The notes beneath the pieces are model-generated. The model saw nothing but the letters and a program-made list of their open reading frames with translations, was not told the origin of the DNA and did not search any database. Below are positions 35,273 to 42,419 of a DNA stretch of 64,000 nucleotides, piece after piece (positions within the stretch are counted from its first letter, which is position 1; each line of letters opens with the position of its first letter). The position numbers and the translations under genes are program-made. Source of the stretch: Sphingomonas sp. Mn802worker (lineage in GTDB: Bacteria; Pseudomonadota; Alphaproteobacteria; Sphingomonadales; Sphingomonadaceae); contig NZ_AORY01000002.1 in assembly GCF_000382485.1 (NCBI RefSeq), forward strand, positions 1 through 64,000. The letters run 5' to 3'.

Positions 35273-35530
35273 ATGGCTCGCACTTATTCTACCGCGGATA
35301 CAGCGCCCGCGACGATCGCATTCGCAATCCAGCCCGACGATAGCGCGCCGCTCGGCGTCGTGCCGCGCGGCATCTACGTCGGTAAGGGTGGCACGGTGAT
35401 CGTTCGCCCGGCCGATGCGCAGGTCGATGTGGCGTACCGCAACCTGCCCGATGCCAGCTACATCGCGCTCCGCGTCTCGCACGTGCGCGCGACGGGGACG
35501 ACCGCGGGTGACCTGGTAGGAGAAGCGTAA
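35273..35530 (+). CDS. GTA/phage head-spike base-like protein (RCAP_rcc01079-type)
   Basis: The product has 85 residues. The sequence order IQPDDSAPLGVVPRGIYVGKGGTVIV, then YRNLPDASYIALRVSHVRATGTTAGDLVG, matches the small beta-rich family I know as the spike-base protein of gene transfer agents (Rcc01079/GhsA of Rhodobacter capsulatus) and many alphaproteobacterial phages. Hallmarks are the IYVG-GG turn and the R-ATGTTA ending. In GTAs it anchors a receptor-binding spike that recognises capsule. Here it is inside an EPS locus and its stop overlaps the next start by one base (TAATG). A strong GGAGG precedes it within an inverted repeat. No capsid, portal or terminase genes are nearby. Confidence 0.78.
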   Translation: MARTYSTADTAPATIAFAIQPDDSAPLGVVPRGIYVGKGGTVIVRPADAQVDVAYRNLPDASYIALRVSHVRATGTTAGDLVGEA

Positions 35531-37206
35531 TGGCGCTGCCAGTTTCGGGACGCGCCAGACTGGTCCGGCGATCCGGCGGACGCGTCGCACGTGCGCTGAT
35601 CGACCCACTCGCCGCGACGGCCGCGTCGCAGCCGCTGACCGCGGCCTATTCGCTCAGGCGCGTGGTGCCGGCCTATGCCGGCGCATGCCTGCAGGTGCGC
35701 GACGTTGGTAACGCGCTGCGCACGCTGTCGTTCAGGGCGGACGGCAGCTACGATGCGCCGGCGGCGAGCTGGTCCGGATATGGCGACGGCAAGACCTTCA
35801 CGGTCGCCACCTGGTACGACCAGAGCGGCAACGGTCACCATCTGACCAGCAGTGCGCGACCCACGCTCGTGTTCCCCGGCGCGCCTGCGCATTACGAGGG
35901 CGCGTTCGTGGATTTTACCGCCAAGTCGCAGCACCTCGTCTCCGCAACGACGCCGCTGTCGGTCGGCGGGAGCGCCAATCTGGCGCTGCTCGCGGTAACG
36001 GCCACGCGCGGGTGGACGAGTGCCGGCACGCACCCGCGCGATCCGGCGATCTACGCGACCGCCACCGGACCGTTGTTCGGTTACGGTACGACTTCTGCCG
36101 GTGCATTGGTGTCGGGCGCAGATGGGCCGGGCGGCGAGACAACGCTTTATGGTGCCGCGGGCGAACTGCTGGTCGACGCGAGCACCGATTTTGCTAATCG
36201 CTGGCGCAACTGGTGGTTCAACCACACTGGCGCGACCGTCTCGGGTGGCGGCGATGTGCGCACGCTGTTCACCGCCAGGCCCCATACCCGCGCGGGGTCG
36301 GCGAACAACCGGCTGGTCGTCGGCAACAACGGTGCGCTCAACCAGTCGGCCAATGCGTCGGTGCGCGAGTTGCTGATGTTCAACACCGGCGCGCTGCCCG
36401 ATGCGGAATGCGCGCGCATCGCAGCGTGGCAGCGGCAGGCGTGGGGCGGGCTTGCCGATGCCCGCTTTCCCGACCGCTTCGTGGCGGTGTTCGCCGGACA
36501 GTCGAACGCGCAATATTATGCCGTTGACGGTGCCAGCGGCGACGGCAGCGCGGGGAGCAACGCTTTCACCCGCGTGTTCCTGACCGACCTGTCGGCGCGA
36601 TTGTCGATCCCCGCCAATCCGCTGCGCGAGCTGACCGGATATTGTTCAAGCACTGCGATCGGCGGCTCGCCGATCCTCAAGCGCGCCAATCCCGCGCTCG
36701 ACAAATTTTGGTGGGATGGCGACAACGGAGTGCCGGGGCCGAGCCTGAACAGCTTTCTCGCCAACATCGACTTCGGCGCAGCACCGGGCAAGCGCTACCG
36801 TCGCTGTGTCATCATGTGGTCGCAAGGTGAAACCGACGCGCTCTACTGGGCCGGCAACAGCGGCGACACGGCGGTCGCGGCGGACTGGAAGGCGCAGACG
36901 AAGCTCGTCTGGGCCGCGATGCGCGCCAAGATCGGCTACGATTGTCCGATCCTGATCCAGCCGCTCGGCAACCAGTCGGGCGCGCAGGCGCAGATGGAAG
37001 CGTTGCGCGTCATCCAGACGCAGCTTGCCGCCGAGGTAGCCGGCGTCACGATCGCGCCCGAGACGACCGACCTGGCACGGCAGGATTCGGTGCATTTCGC
37101 CTCTAGTCTGAAGGGGCCGAACCAGTCGGCTGGCGGCTACGATCTGGGTGCTGCGCGGCTGGCAGCGGCGATCGCCCCGCTGTTCCTTACGATGCCGGCG
37201 CGCTAG
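35530..37206 (+). CDS. Lectin-like plus SGNH-esterase spike protein (GTA/phage spike-like)
   Basis: The product has 558 residues and no signal peptide. Residues about 35-310 form a concanavalin-like/ArabFuran-type domain (AAYSLRRVVPAYAGACLQVR; ATWYDQSGNGHHLT), a module common in phage receptor-binding proteins. Residues about 315-555 are an SGNH hydrolase: block I FAGQSNAQYY (S325), block III-like MWSQGETDA, and the Asp/His pair DSVH (D519, H522). This resembles sialate O-acetylesterases and phage tailspike deacetylases. It is translationally coupled to the spike-base-like gene, the same pairing as GTA head-spike genes. The likely target is acetylated EPS made by this locus. Export route and role are unknown. 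Confidence 0.8.
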   Translation: MALPVSGRARLVRRSGGRVARALIDPLAATAASQPLTAAYSLRRVVPAYAGACLQVRDVGNALRTLSFRADGSYDAPAASWSGYGDGKTFTVATWYDQSGNGHHLTSSARPTLVFPGAPAHYEGAFVDFTAKSQHLVSATTPLSVGGSANLALLAVTATRGWTSAGTHPRDPAIYATATGPLFGYGTTSAGALVSGADGPGGETTLYGAAGELLVDASTDFANRWRNWWFNHTGATVSGGGDVRTLFTARPHTRAGSANNRLVVGNNGALNQSANASVRELLMFNTGALPDAECARIAAWQRQAWGGLADARFPDRFVAVFAGQSNAQYYAVDGASGDGSAGSNAFTRVFLTDLSARLSIPANPLRELTGYCSSTAIGGSPILKRANPALDKFWWDGDNGVPGPSLNSFLANIDFGAAPGKRYRRCVIMWSQGETDALYWAGNSGDTAVAADWKAQTKLVWAAMRAKIGYDCPILIQPLGNQSGAQAQMEALRVIQTQLAAEVAGVTIAPETTDLARQDSVHFASSLKGPNQSAGGYDLGAARLAAAIAPLFLTMPAR

Positions 37207-37218
37207 AACGGGATTTGG

Positions 37219-37224
37219 TTGACA
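37219..37224 (+). promoter_or_regulatory. Weak -35-like hexamer before the Alg14/Alg13-type pair
   Basis: TTGACA matches the consensus -35 exactly, but the sequence 17 bases downstream (AAATGC) is a poor -10. The 76-bp gap after the spike pair is one of the few breaks in the EPS run, so a local promoter would make sense. Only the hexamer supports it. Confidence 0.2.
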
Positions 37225-37282
37225 CGACCGGAGCCGCCGCGAAATGCTCGGAGCGGGGGACGTTCGGGAGGACGTGGCAATC

Positions 37283-37729
37283 TTGAGCAAGCGGATACTC
37301 GCGATCGCCTCGGCCGGCGGTCACTGGGATCAGATGATGCGGCTGCGCGCCGCGTTCGTCGGCCATGACGTGACGTTCGTGACGACGCACGACGGGCTGG
37401 CGCAGCGCGCCGGCGTCGTCGCGACGCTCGTTCCCGACTGCAATCGCAACGAGCGCTGGCGAACGATCGCCTGCGCAGCGCGGCTGGCGGTGCTGATCCT
37501 GTGGCGCCGGCCGCACGTGATCGTCACGACCGGCGCGTTGCCGGGCGTGATCGGCATCGCACTCGGCCGGCTGGTGCGCGCGCGCACCTTGTGGATCGAC
37601 AGCATCGCCAATGGCGAGGAGATGTCGCTGTCGGGTCGGCGCGCACGCAGCCTCGCGACCCGCTGCGTCAGCCAATGGCCAGGCGTGTCGCATGCAGAGC
37701 AGGTCGAGCATTGGGGTGCGGTGCTGTGA
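37283..37729 (+). CDS. Alg14/PssD-like subunit of split glycosyltransferase
   Basis: The product has 148 residues from the TTG at 37283, ten bases after GGGAGGA and giving the usual start MSKRILAIASAGGHWDQM. Earlier GTG/ATG starts at 37274 and 37244 fit the ribosome binding site less well. The family pattern is ASAGGHW at the N-terminus, RRPHVIVTTGALPGVIGIALGRL, and WIDSIANGEEMSLSGR. PssD/Alg14 proteins anchor the catalytic partner to the membrane and help bind the acceptor. The next gene encodes that partner and overlaps by four bases. Confidence 0.85.
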   Translation: MSKRILAIASAGGHWDQMMRLRAAFVGHDVTFVTTHDGLAQRAGVVATLVPDCNRNERWRTIACAARLAVLILWRRPHVIVTTGALPGVIGIALGRLVRARTLWIDSIANGEEMSLSGRRARSLATRCVSQWPGVSHAEQVEHWGAVL

Positions 37730-38199
37730 TCCTGGCAACGGTCGGCATGCAATTGCCCTTTCCCCGCCTGATCCGCGCGCTCGACGCGATCGCTGCGCGT
37801 CACCACCTGCACATCCTCGCGCAGGCGCTGGAGCCGGTCGCCGGGCTGACCCACCTTGATCAGCGGACGAGCCTCACGCCGGCCGAGTTCGACGCGCTTG
37901 CGCGAGACTGTGTGATGATCGTCGGCCATGCGGGGATCGGCACGATGCTGTCGGCCGCCGCGCACGCCAAGCCGCTGGTGCTGTTCCCACGCGTTGCGGC
38001 ACTCGGCGAACACCGCAACGAACATCAGCGCGCCACCGCGCGGCAGTTCGGCACGCATCCCGGCATCACGATCGCACATGACGAGCGTGAGCTCGAGCAA
38101 GCGTGCCTGCGCGACCGCACGGCGCCCTATCGCCCGGCCGAACAGCCGCAATTTCGCGCGCTGATCGATCGCGTTGCCGACTTCGTCAGCGGACACTGA
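37726..38199 (+). CDS. Alg13/PssE-like catalytic subunit of split glycosyltransferase (GT28 C-terminal)
   Basis: The product has 157 residues (GTG start within the previous stop). It begins ILATVGMQLPFPRLIRALD, as GT28 C-terminal-only proteins do. The donor-binding block is MIVGHAGIGTMLSAAAHAKPLVLFPRV with GEHRNEHQ, which matches the conserved H-G-GT and HQ motifs. It acts with the upstream Alg14-like protein. In rhizobia the pair adds a uronic acid to the lipid-linked sugar, but the donor here is not known. Confidence 0.87.
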   Translation: MILATVGMQLPFPRLIRALDAIAARHHLHILAQALEPVAGLTHLDQRTSLTPAEFDALARDCVMIVGHAGIGTMLSAAAHAKPLVLFPRVAALGEHRNEHQRATARQFGTHPGITIAHDERELEQACLRDRTAPYRPAEQPQFRALIDRVADFVSGH

Positions 38200-38200
38200 C

Positions 38201-38629
38201 ATGCCCAGCCTCAACAACCTCATCAAGGTGCAGCGGCTGCTGATCCGCACGCGCATCATGGTGTGCAATCGCTTCTGGGGCATGCACATCCACCCGACCG
38301 CGCGGCTGTCGCGCTCGGCCAAGCTGGACCGGACGCATCCGCGCGGACTGCATATCGGGCGGCACAGCTATGTCGCGTTTGATGCCGCGATCCTGACGCA
38401 CGACATGGTGCGCAGCCTTCGCACCGACACGGTCATCGGCGATGAATGCTTCATCGGCGCGCGCAGCACGATCATGCCCGGGGTCCGCATCGGCAACAAC
38501 GCGATCGTTGCCGCTGGGTCGGTCGTGACCCGCGACGTGCCCGCCAACACGATCGTGAGCGGTAATCCGGCAAGCGTGCTGCGCGCCGACATCCACACCG
38601 GTCACTACGGCGTGTTGCGCAAGCCATGA
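38201..38629 (+). CDS. Left-handed beta-helix (hexapeptide) acetyltransferase
   Basis: The product has 142 residues from the ATG at 38201, directly after the previous stop. Hexapeptide repeats run from about residue 25 to 125, with TVIGDECFIGARSTIMPGVRIGNNAIVAAGSVVTRDVPANTIVSGNPA as the coil end. The catalytic His is probably in ILTHDM. It uses acetyl-CoA in the cytoplasm to acetylate a sugar precursor or lipid-linked unit. Its stop overlaps the GT2 start by four bases. Confidence 0.9.
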   Translation: MPSLNNLIKVQRLLIRTRIMVCNRFWGMHIHPTARLSRSAKLDRTHPRGLHIGRHSYVAFDAAILTHDMVRSLRTDTVIGDECFIGARSTIMPGVRIGNNAIVAAGSVVTRDVPANTIVSGNPASVLRADIHTGHYGVLRKP

Positions 38630-39435
38630 CACACCTCGACGCCCGAACCGCGGTCGAGCCCACGCAGACCGACATCTATCTGTTCAGCACCACCAATGTG
38701 GCGTCGGGACGTCACGACGAACTGCAGCGGATGGTGCGATCGGTCGACGCGGCCCGTGAGGAGCGGCCCGACTGTTCGATCCGTCTGTTAGTGTTGTTAC
38801 AGAACGCACGCGATCATGCAGCACCCGATCTGCCCGGCTGGGTGGAGGTACACACCATTCTTGGGCTGGTGCCGCTGAGCACCGCGCGAAACATGCTGCT
38901 CGCGCGCGTCGATCTGCCGCGCGCAGCGACGACGCGCGCCGTTGTCGCGTTTCCCGACGACGATGCATGGTATCTGCCGGGTACGCTGCACTTCATGACC
39001 GACCTGATCGCGCGACATGAGAACGTCGATTTCGTCGTCTGCCGCTCGGGCACTCAAGCGCGGTCACCCGGACCCGACACCGATGCGCGGCCGATGCGGC
39101 TGCAACAGGCGATCTCGCATGGCAGCTCGAACACGATCTTCGTGCACGCCAGCGTGGCCGCGAGGCTCGAATCGTTCGACGAACAGCTCGGCCTGGGTAC
39201 GCCGGCGGTCGCCGGGGAGGATACCGATTATGCCATCCGTGCCTGGCACGAGGCACGCCGGTCGCTCTTCGTCGATGCCGCGCTGGTCGGACACCGCGAC
39301 AATGATCCGGCGCTCAAGAAACGATATCACCAGGGTGCTTTGCAGGCGATCCGCAAGCACCGCTCACGCTCCCCCGCCGCGAAGATCGCGCTCGCGCGCA
39401 AGCATCTGGTCGGGCTGAATTACAAATTTCGATGA
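38626..39435 (+). CDS. GT2/GT-A-type glycosyltransferase
   Basis: The product has 269 residues. The GT-A landmarks are PLSTARNMLLAR, the metal-binding VVAFPDDDAWYLPGTL (DDD) and a GEDTDYAIRAW motif corresponding to the catalytic ED. It probably adds one sugar to the lipid-linked repeat. It is the last gene of the tightly overlapping run. With the initiating transferase, the GT4 and the Alg14/13 pair, it gives four transferase activities, consistent with a repeat unit of about four sugars if none acts twice. Confidence 0.85.
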   Translation: MTHLDARTAVEPTQTDIYLFSTTNVASGRHDELQRMVRSVDAAREERPDCSIRLLVLLQNARDHAAPDLPGWVEVHTILGLVPLSTARNMLLARVDLPRAATTRAVVAFPDDDAWYLPGTLHFMTDLIARHENVDFVVCRSGTQARSPGPDTDARPMRLQQAISHGSSNTIFVHASVAARLESFDEQLGLGTPAVAGEDTDYAIRAWHEARRSLFVDAALVGHRDNDPALKKRYHQGALQAIRKHRSRSPAAKIALARKHLVGLNYKFR

Positions 39436-39508
39436 TCGTCGTTTGCACGGACACCGGCGTCGACTTGACGCGTACATCCGAATTTCCGCTGTAAAGACGA
39501 ATAGAGCG

Positions 39509-39529
39509 GTTCTTCTTTACCATTAAGCG
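39509..39529. promoter_or_regulatory. Candidate EPS-locus regulatory element (copy 3)
   Basis: GTTCTTC (39509-39515) and CCATTAAGCG (39520-39529) reproduce the two words found at 21800-21806 and 21816-21825, with a four-base instead of nine-base spacer. The element lies 69 bp before the small secreted protein gene, in the largest gap of the EPS island (162 bp). A TTGACG at 39465 lies upstream. Function is inferred. Confidence 0.32.
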
Positions 39530-39597
39530 TGTGAAGATTGACTTGCTCCCGCTTGGGTACTTACTCGGGCGTTGATGGCAAGCCGCGGGAGTAACAG

Positions 39598-39894
39598 ATG
39601 CGACATTTGGTAGCGTTGGCGGGGCTGCTCGCGGCGTCGGCAATGCCGGCAGTGGCGCAGACCGCGCCGGGTCTGTCGACCCCGACCGCCGCGCGTTCGT
39701 CCAGCAAGGCCACGACGCAGCCCGGCCGCGTGCCGACACCCGCGCGTCCGAGCGTCAGGCAATCGCGCAACTTCTTCGGGCTGCCGTTACTGCTGCCGCT
39801 GCTCGGCCTCGGCGGTGCAGGCGCGGCGCTGGCGGCGAGCGGTGGTGGCGGGAACGGGGGCGCTACGGCACCCCCGCCAGCCAGCCCGCAATAA
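39598..39894 (+). CDS. Small secreted protein with C-terminal hydrophobic Gly-rich tail
   Basis: The product has 98 residues and GGGAG seven bases before the ATG. A signal peptide (MRHLVALAGLLAASAMPAVAQ) is followed by a Ser/Thr/Pro/Arg-rich linker, then FFGLPLLLPLLGLGGAGAALAAS and a Gly/Pro/Ala tail. The layout (signal, low-complexity, hydrophobic stretch, short tail) resembles proteins with a C-terminal sorting or anchoring segment, but there is no basic cluster after it. No family is recognised. It sits between the EPS glycosyltransferases and the second polymerase/ligase, after a probable promoter. Confidence 0.7.
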   Translation: MRHLVALAGLLAASAMPAVAQTAPGLSTPTAARSSSKATTQPGRVPTPARPSVRQSRNFFGLPLLLPLLGLGGAGAALAASGGGGNGGATAPPPASPQ

Positions 39895-39924
39895 GGCGCC
39901 CGCCCGCGCAGCGATCGACACTTC

Positions 39925-41316
39925 ATGGCAGCGCGCACTCGGTATCTGGGGTCTTCAAGGCTGCGTCCGCTCGATTGCCTGCTGGTTGCCGCGCTGGTCA
40001 TCCTCGCCAGCCTCGGCGGGTCGGTGTTGCAGCCGACGTGGCGCGGCTTGCCGTTCGCCGGCTGGATCGTGGTCGGGGCAGCGGTGGCAAGTTGGCGGAT
40101 CGTCGTCGATCCGTCGCGCTTCCCGGCGACGCTGCTCGGCGTGGCGCTCGCGCCGTTTGCGGTGGCATTGGTTCAGCTGTGCCCCCTTCCCATCGGTTGG
40201 CTCGCTTTCTCCGACGGACAAGCGCTTGCCGCCGGCGTTCGCGCGCTGGCCGTGCCGATGGCGACCGCGTCGATCTCGGTCGATCGTCTCGCGACCGCGC
40301 TGGCGACGGTGCCGATTGCAGTCTTCGCGGTTACCCTCCTGCTTTTCCACGCGCAGCCGCAGCGAACGCGTAACCTGGTCCTGCTCGGCTTCGCGCTGCT
40401 GGGGGGGCTCAGCATCATCCTTGAGCTAGTTCAGTTCCTGTCGGGTGGGCGATGGGGTGACTTCTATCATTCGGCGCACGCCGCCAACGCGCCGGGAGTG
40501 TTTGCCAACCGCAATCACGGCGCAACGTTTCTCGCCTGCTGCCTGGCGTTCGCGGGCGCGTGGATCGGACGAGGTGCGATCTCCCTGCCACGGCGGCAGC
40601 TGTGGTTCACCGCCGCTGCACTGCCCGCACTCACCGTCGTCGCGCTTTCGGGATCGCGCGCGGGATTGCTGATCGGCACCGCGATGGCGCTTGCCACCTT
40701 GCTGGCCATATCCGCAGATCAGGCTCGAACAGGCGATGCGGCGCGACCGGATAAAGGCTTCACCCGCATCCCGATCCTGCTGGCGCTCGCCGGGTTCGGG
40801 CTGCTGATCGTGCTGGTGCCGCTCAACGGTGGTACTGCGGAGCGGTTGACGGCGGTGAGCGGCGATCTGCGCTGGTCGATCTGGTCACACAGCCGCAATC
40901 TGGCGATGCTCTACTGGCCATGGGGCAGCGGCATCGGCACCTTCGCCGAGGTGTATGCGCCGATCGAGCCGGTTGGCGAGCTCGCCCCGTTCTACATCAA
41001 CCATGCGCACAGCGATCTGCTCGAACTGTTCGTCGAGGCGGGCGCGCTGGCGTTCGTGCCACTCGTGGCGCTGCTGCTGTTCGTCCGCGCCAGCCTCGCC
41101 CGCCCGACCGCGCATCGCCACGAACGGCTCGAACGCCGCGTCGGCATGATCGTGATCACCGGCCTGTTCGCGCATTCCTGCGTCGACTATCCGCTACGCA
41201 CGCCTGCGCTGGCGATCGTCCTTGCGCTGGCGCTCGGCCTGCTCGCACCTGCCGCCAGGCCAGCAAACAGCCGAGGCCACGAGCAAGGAGACATCACCCG
41301 ACCCGCGCGCTCATGA
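39925..41316 (+). CDS. O-antigen ligase/Wzy-type protein (second of two)
   Basis: The product has 463 residues, about 12 helices, and the Wzy_C pattern: ALSGSRAGLLIGTAMALA, YWPWGSGIGTFAEVYAPIEP, then FYINHAHSDLLELFVEAGALAF. The NHAH-DLLEL block is the classic ligase/polymerase signature. It is separated from the main EPS run by the small secreted protein, so it may be expressed independently. A role as a second polymerase, or as a ligase attaching the polymer to a surface lipid, is possible. Confidence 0.87.
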   Translation: MAARTRYLGSSRLRPLDCLLVAALVILASLGGSVLQPTWRGLPFAGWIVVGAAVASWRIVVDPSRFPATLLGVALAPFAVALVQLCPLPIGWLAFSDGQALAAGVRALAVPMATASISVDRLATALATVPIAVFAVTLLLFHAQPQRTRNLVLLGFALLGGLSIILELVQFLSGGRWGDFYHSAHAANAPGVFANRNHGATFLACCLAFAGAWIGRGAISLPRRQLWFTAAALPALTVVALSGSRAGLLIGTAMALATLLAISADQARTGDAARPDKGFTRIPILLALAGFGLLIVLVPLNGGTAERLTAVSGDLRWSIWSHSRNLAMLYWPWGSGIGTFAEVYAPIEPVGELAPFYINHAHSDLLELFVEAGALAFVPLVALLLFVRASLARPTAHRHERLERRVGMIVITGLFAHSCVDYPLRTPALAIVLALALGLLAPAARPANSRGHEQGDITRPARS

Positions 41317-41322
41317 AGCGGC

Positions 41323-41349
41323 GGAAGGAGGCCGAGCCCGGCTCCTTCC
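41323..41349. terminator. Hairpin between convergent EPS and mscL genes
   Basis: GGAAGGAG (41323-41330) pairs with CTCCTTCC (41342-41349), with an inner CCG/CGG extension. It lies between the stop of the second polymerase/ligase (41316) and the stop of mscL (41359). Strong stem, no T-tract on either side; a bidirectional terminator is likely but unproven. Confidence 0.5.
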
Positions 41350-41358
41350 CGCACGAGG

Positions 41359-41811
41359 TCAGACGGTGGTCGATCCGCGACGTAATTCGTCGCGGATCTC
41401 GCGCAACAGCACCAGATCGGCGGGCTCCGCCACGGGTGCTGCCTCGACCGGCTTCTGGTTGAGCGTGACGAGGCGGTTCACCGATCGCACGATCATGAAG
41501 ATGATGAACGCGATGATGATGAAATTGACCGCCTGCGTGATGAACTCGCCGTAGCCGAGCAGCGGCACGCCTGCCTTCTTGAGCGCGGCGTAATCCGTCG
41601 AGCCGGCCAGCGCAGGCGGCACCTTGTCCGGCGACAGGATGAAGAAGTAGCTGGAGAAATCGAGGCCGCCGAAGATCTTGCCGATGATCGGCATCAGCAC
41701 GTCCTCGGTGAGCGACGTCACGATCTTCCCGAACGCCGCGCCGATGATGACCGCAACGGCGAGGTCGAGCACGTTGCCGCGCATGATGAAAGCTTTGAAG
41801 TCGTTCAGCAT
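41359..41811 (-). CDS. mscL: Large-conductance mechanosensitive channel MscL
   Basis: The product has 150 residues from the ATG at 41809-41811, preceded by AAGGGAGC. It has the N-terminal amphipathic helix [34 protein letters not shown], a short periplasmic loop with a small insertion ([11 protein letters not shown]), the second helix [19 protein letters not shown], and a cytoplasmic helix ([11 protein letters not shown]). It is the pentameric safety valve opening under hypo-osmotic shock. A longer upstream in-frame start exists but is not supported by family length. Confidence 0.97.
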   Translation of the reverse strand: MLNDFKAFIMRGNVLDLAVAVIIGAAFGKIVTSLTEDVLMPIIGKIFGGLDFSSYFFILSPDKVPPALAGSTDYAALKKAGVPLLGYGEFITQAVNFIIIAFIIFMIVRSVNRLVTLNQKPVEAAPVAEPADLVLLREIRDELRRGSTTV

Positions 41812-42089
41812 GGTTGCTCCCTTTTTATCAAACCCAACCCTTTCGGAAGGTCTGCCCGCAACGTTCAAGCACAAGCTGTCTAAATCCGATAGGGTCAGCG
41901 GCACGTACTTGAGCGACCCTCCGGTTTTGCTCACCGCCTCGGAATAGTCTCTGTTCGACGACAGTTGCCACGGCGGATCGCTACACCTCCATCAGGTGCT
42001 CGCGGCCTTGGATGCTCTGCTTGCGGCGATGTTCAAGCTCAAAACCGAAATCCCGAACGGACCCGATCATCCAATCGCGCGCGGGGCCG

Positions 42090-42296
42090 TCAGCGCAAGC
42101 CGATGATGGCAAGGTGTTGCGCCTCGATCGCGAGGCCGAAGCTGTCGAACAAGACCAGCGCGAGCAGAAGCACGACCGCGCTGATGTCGCCACCTGCTGA
42201 GCGATTGAGCAGCGACGCAAGCTCGGGCGTCCGCTGCTGCAACGCGACCTGCACGAACCCGCGCCGTCGTGCATAGAATGTGGTTGATAACCTCAC
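42090..42296 (-). CDS. Small membrane protein, unknown
   Basis: The predicted product has 68 residues from the GTG at 42294-42296, with GAGGA six bases upstream. The first half is basic (FYARRRGFVQV), the second a hydrophobic helix (AVVLLLALVLFDSFGL) with a short tail. Third codon positions after codon ten are almost all G or C, as in neighbouring genes. No family is recognised. It stands alone between mscL and the TonB receptor. Moderate confidence because overlapping frames are also open. Confidence 0.5.
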   Translation of the reverse strand: MRLSTTFYARRRGFVQVALQQRTPELASLLNRSAGGDISAVVLLLALVLFDSFGLAIEAQHLAIIGLR

Positions 42297-42419
42297 GATT
42301 GTTCCTCGGGGTATGCAGGGCTACCTAATCGACATCTCACAGCCATGACGCGCAGCGGGAAGGTGCAACGGCAGCGCCGCGCACCTTACCCCGACTGCGC
42401 TTGTCCGCTCGCGCGATAG

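Noticed and set aside
35273..37206. Prophage or gene transfer agent remnant
   Set aside because: Only the spike-like pair is present. No terminase, portal, capsid, tail, integrase or attachment site was found within the window, and the flanks are intact EPS genes.
37219..37247. Standard sigma-70 promoter before the Alg14-like gene
   Set aside because: The -35 hexamer is perfect but there is no acceptable -10 at the right distance; kept only as a low-confidence site.
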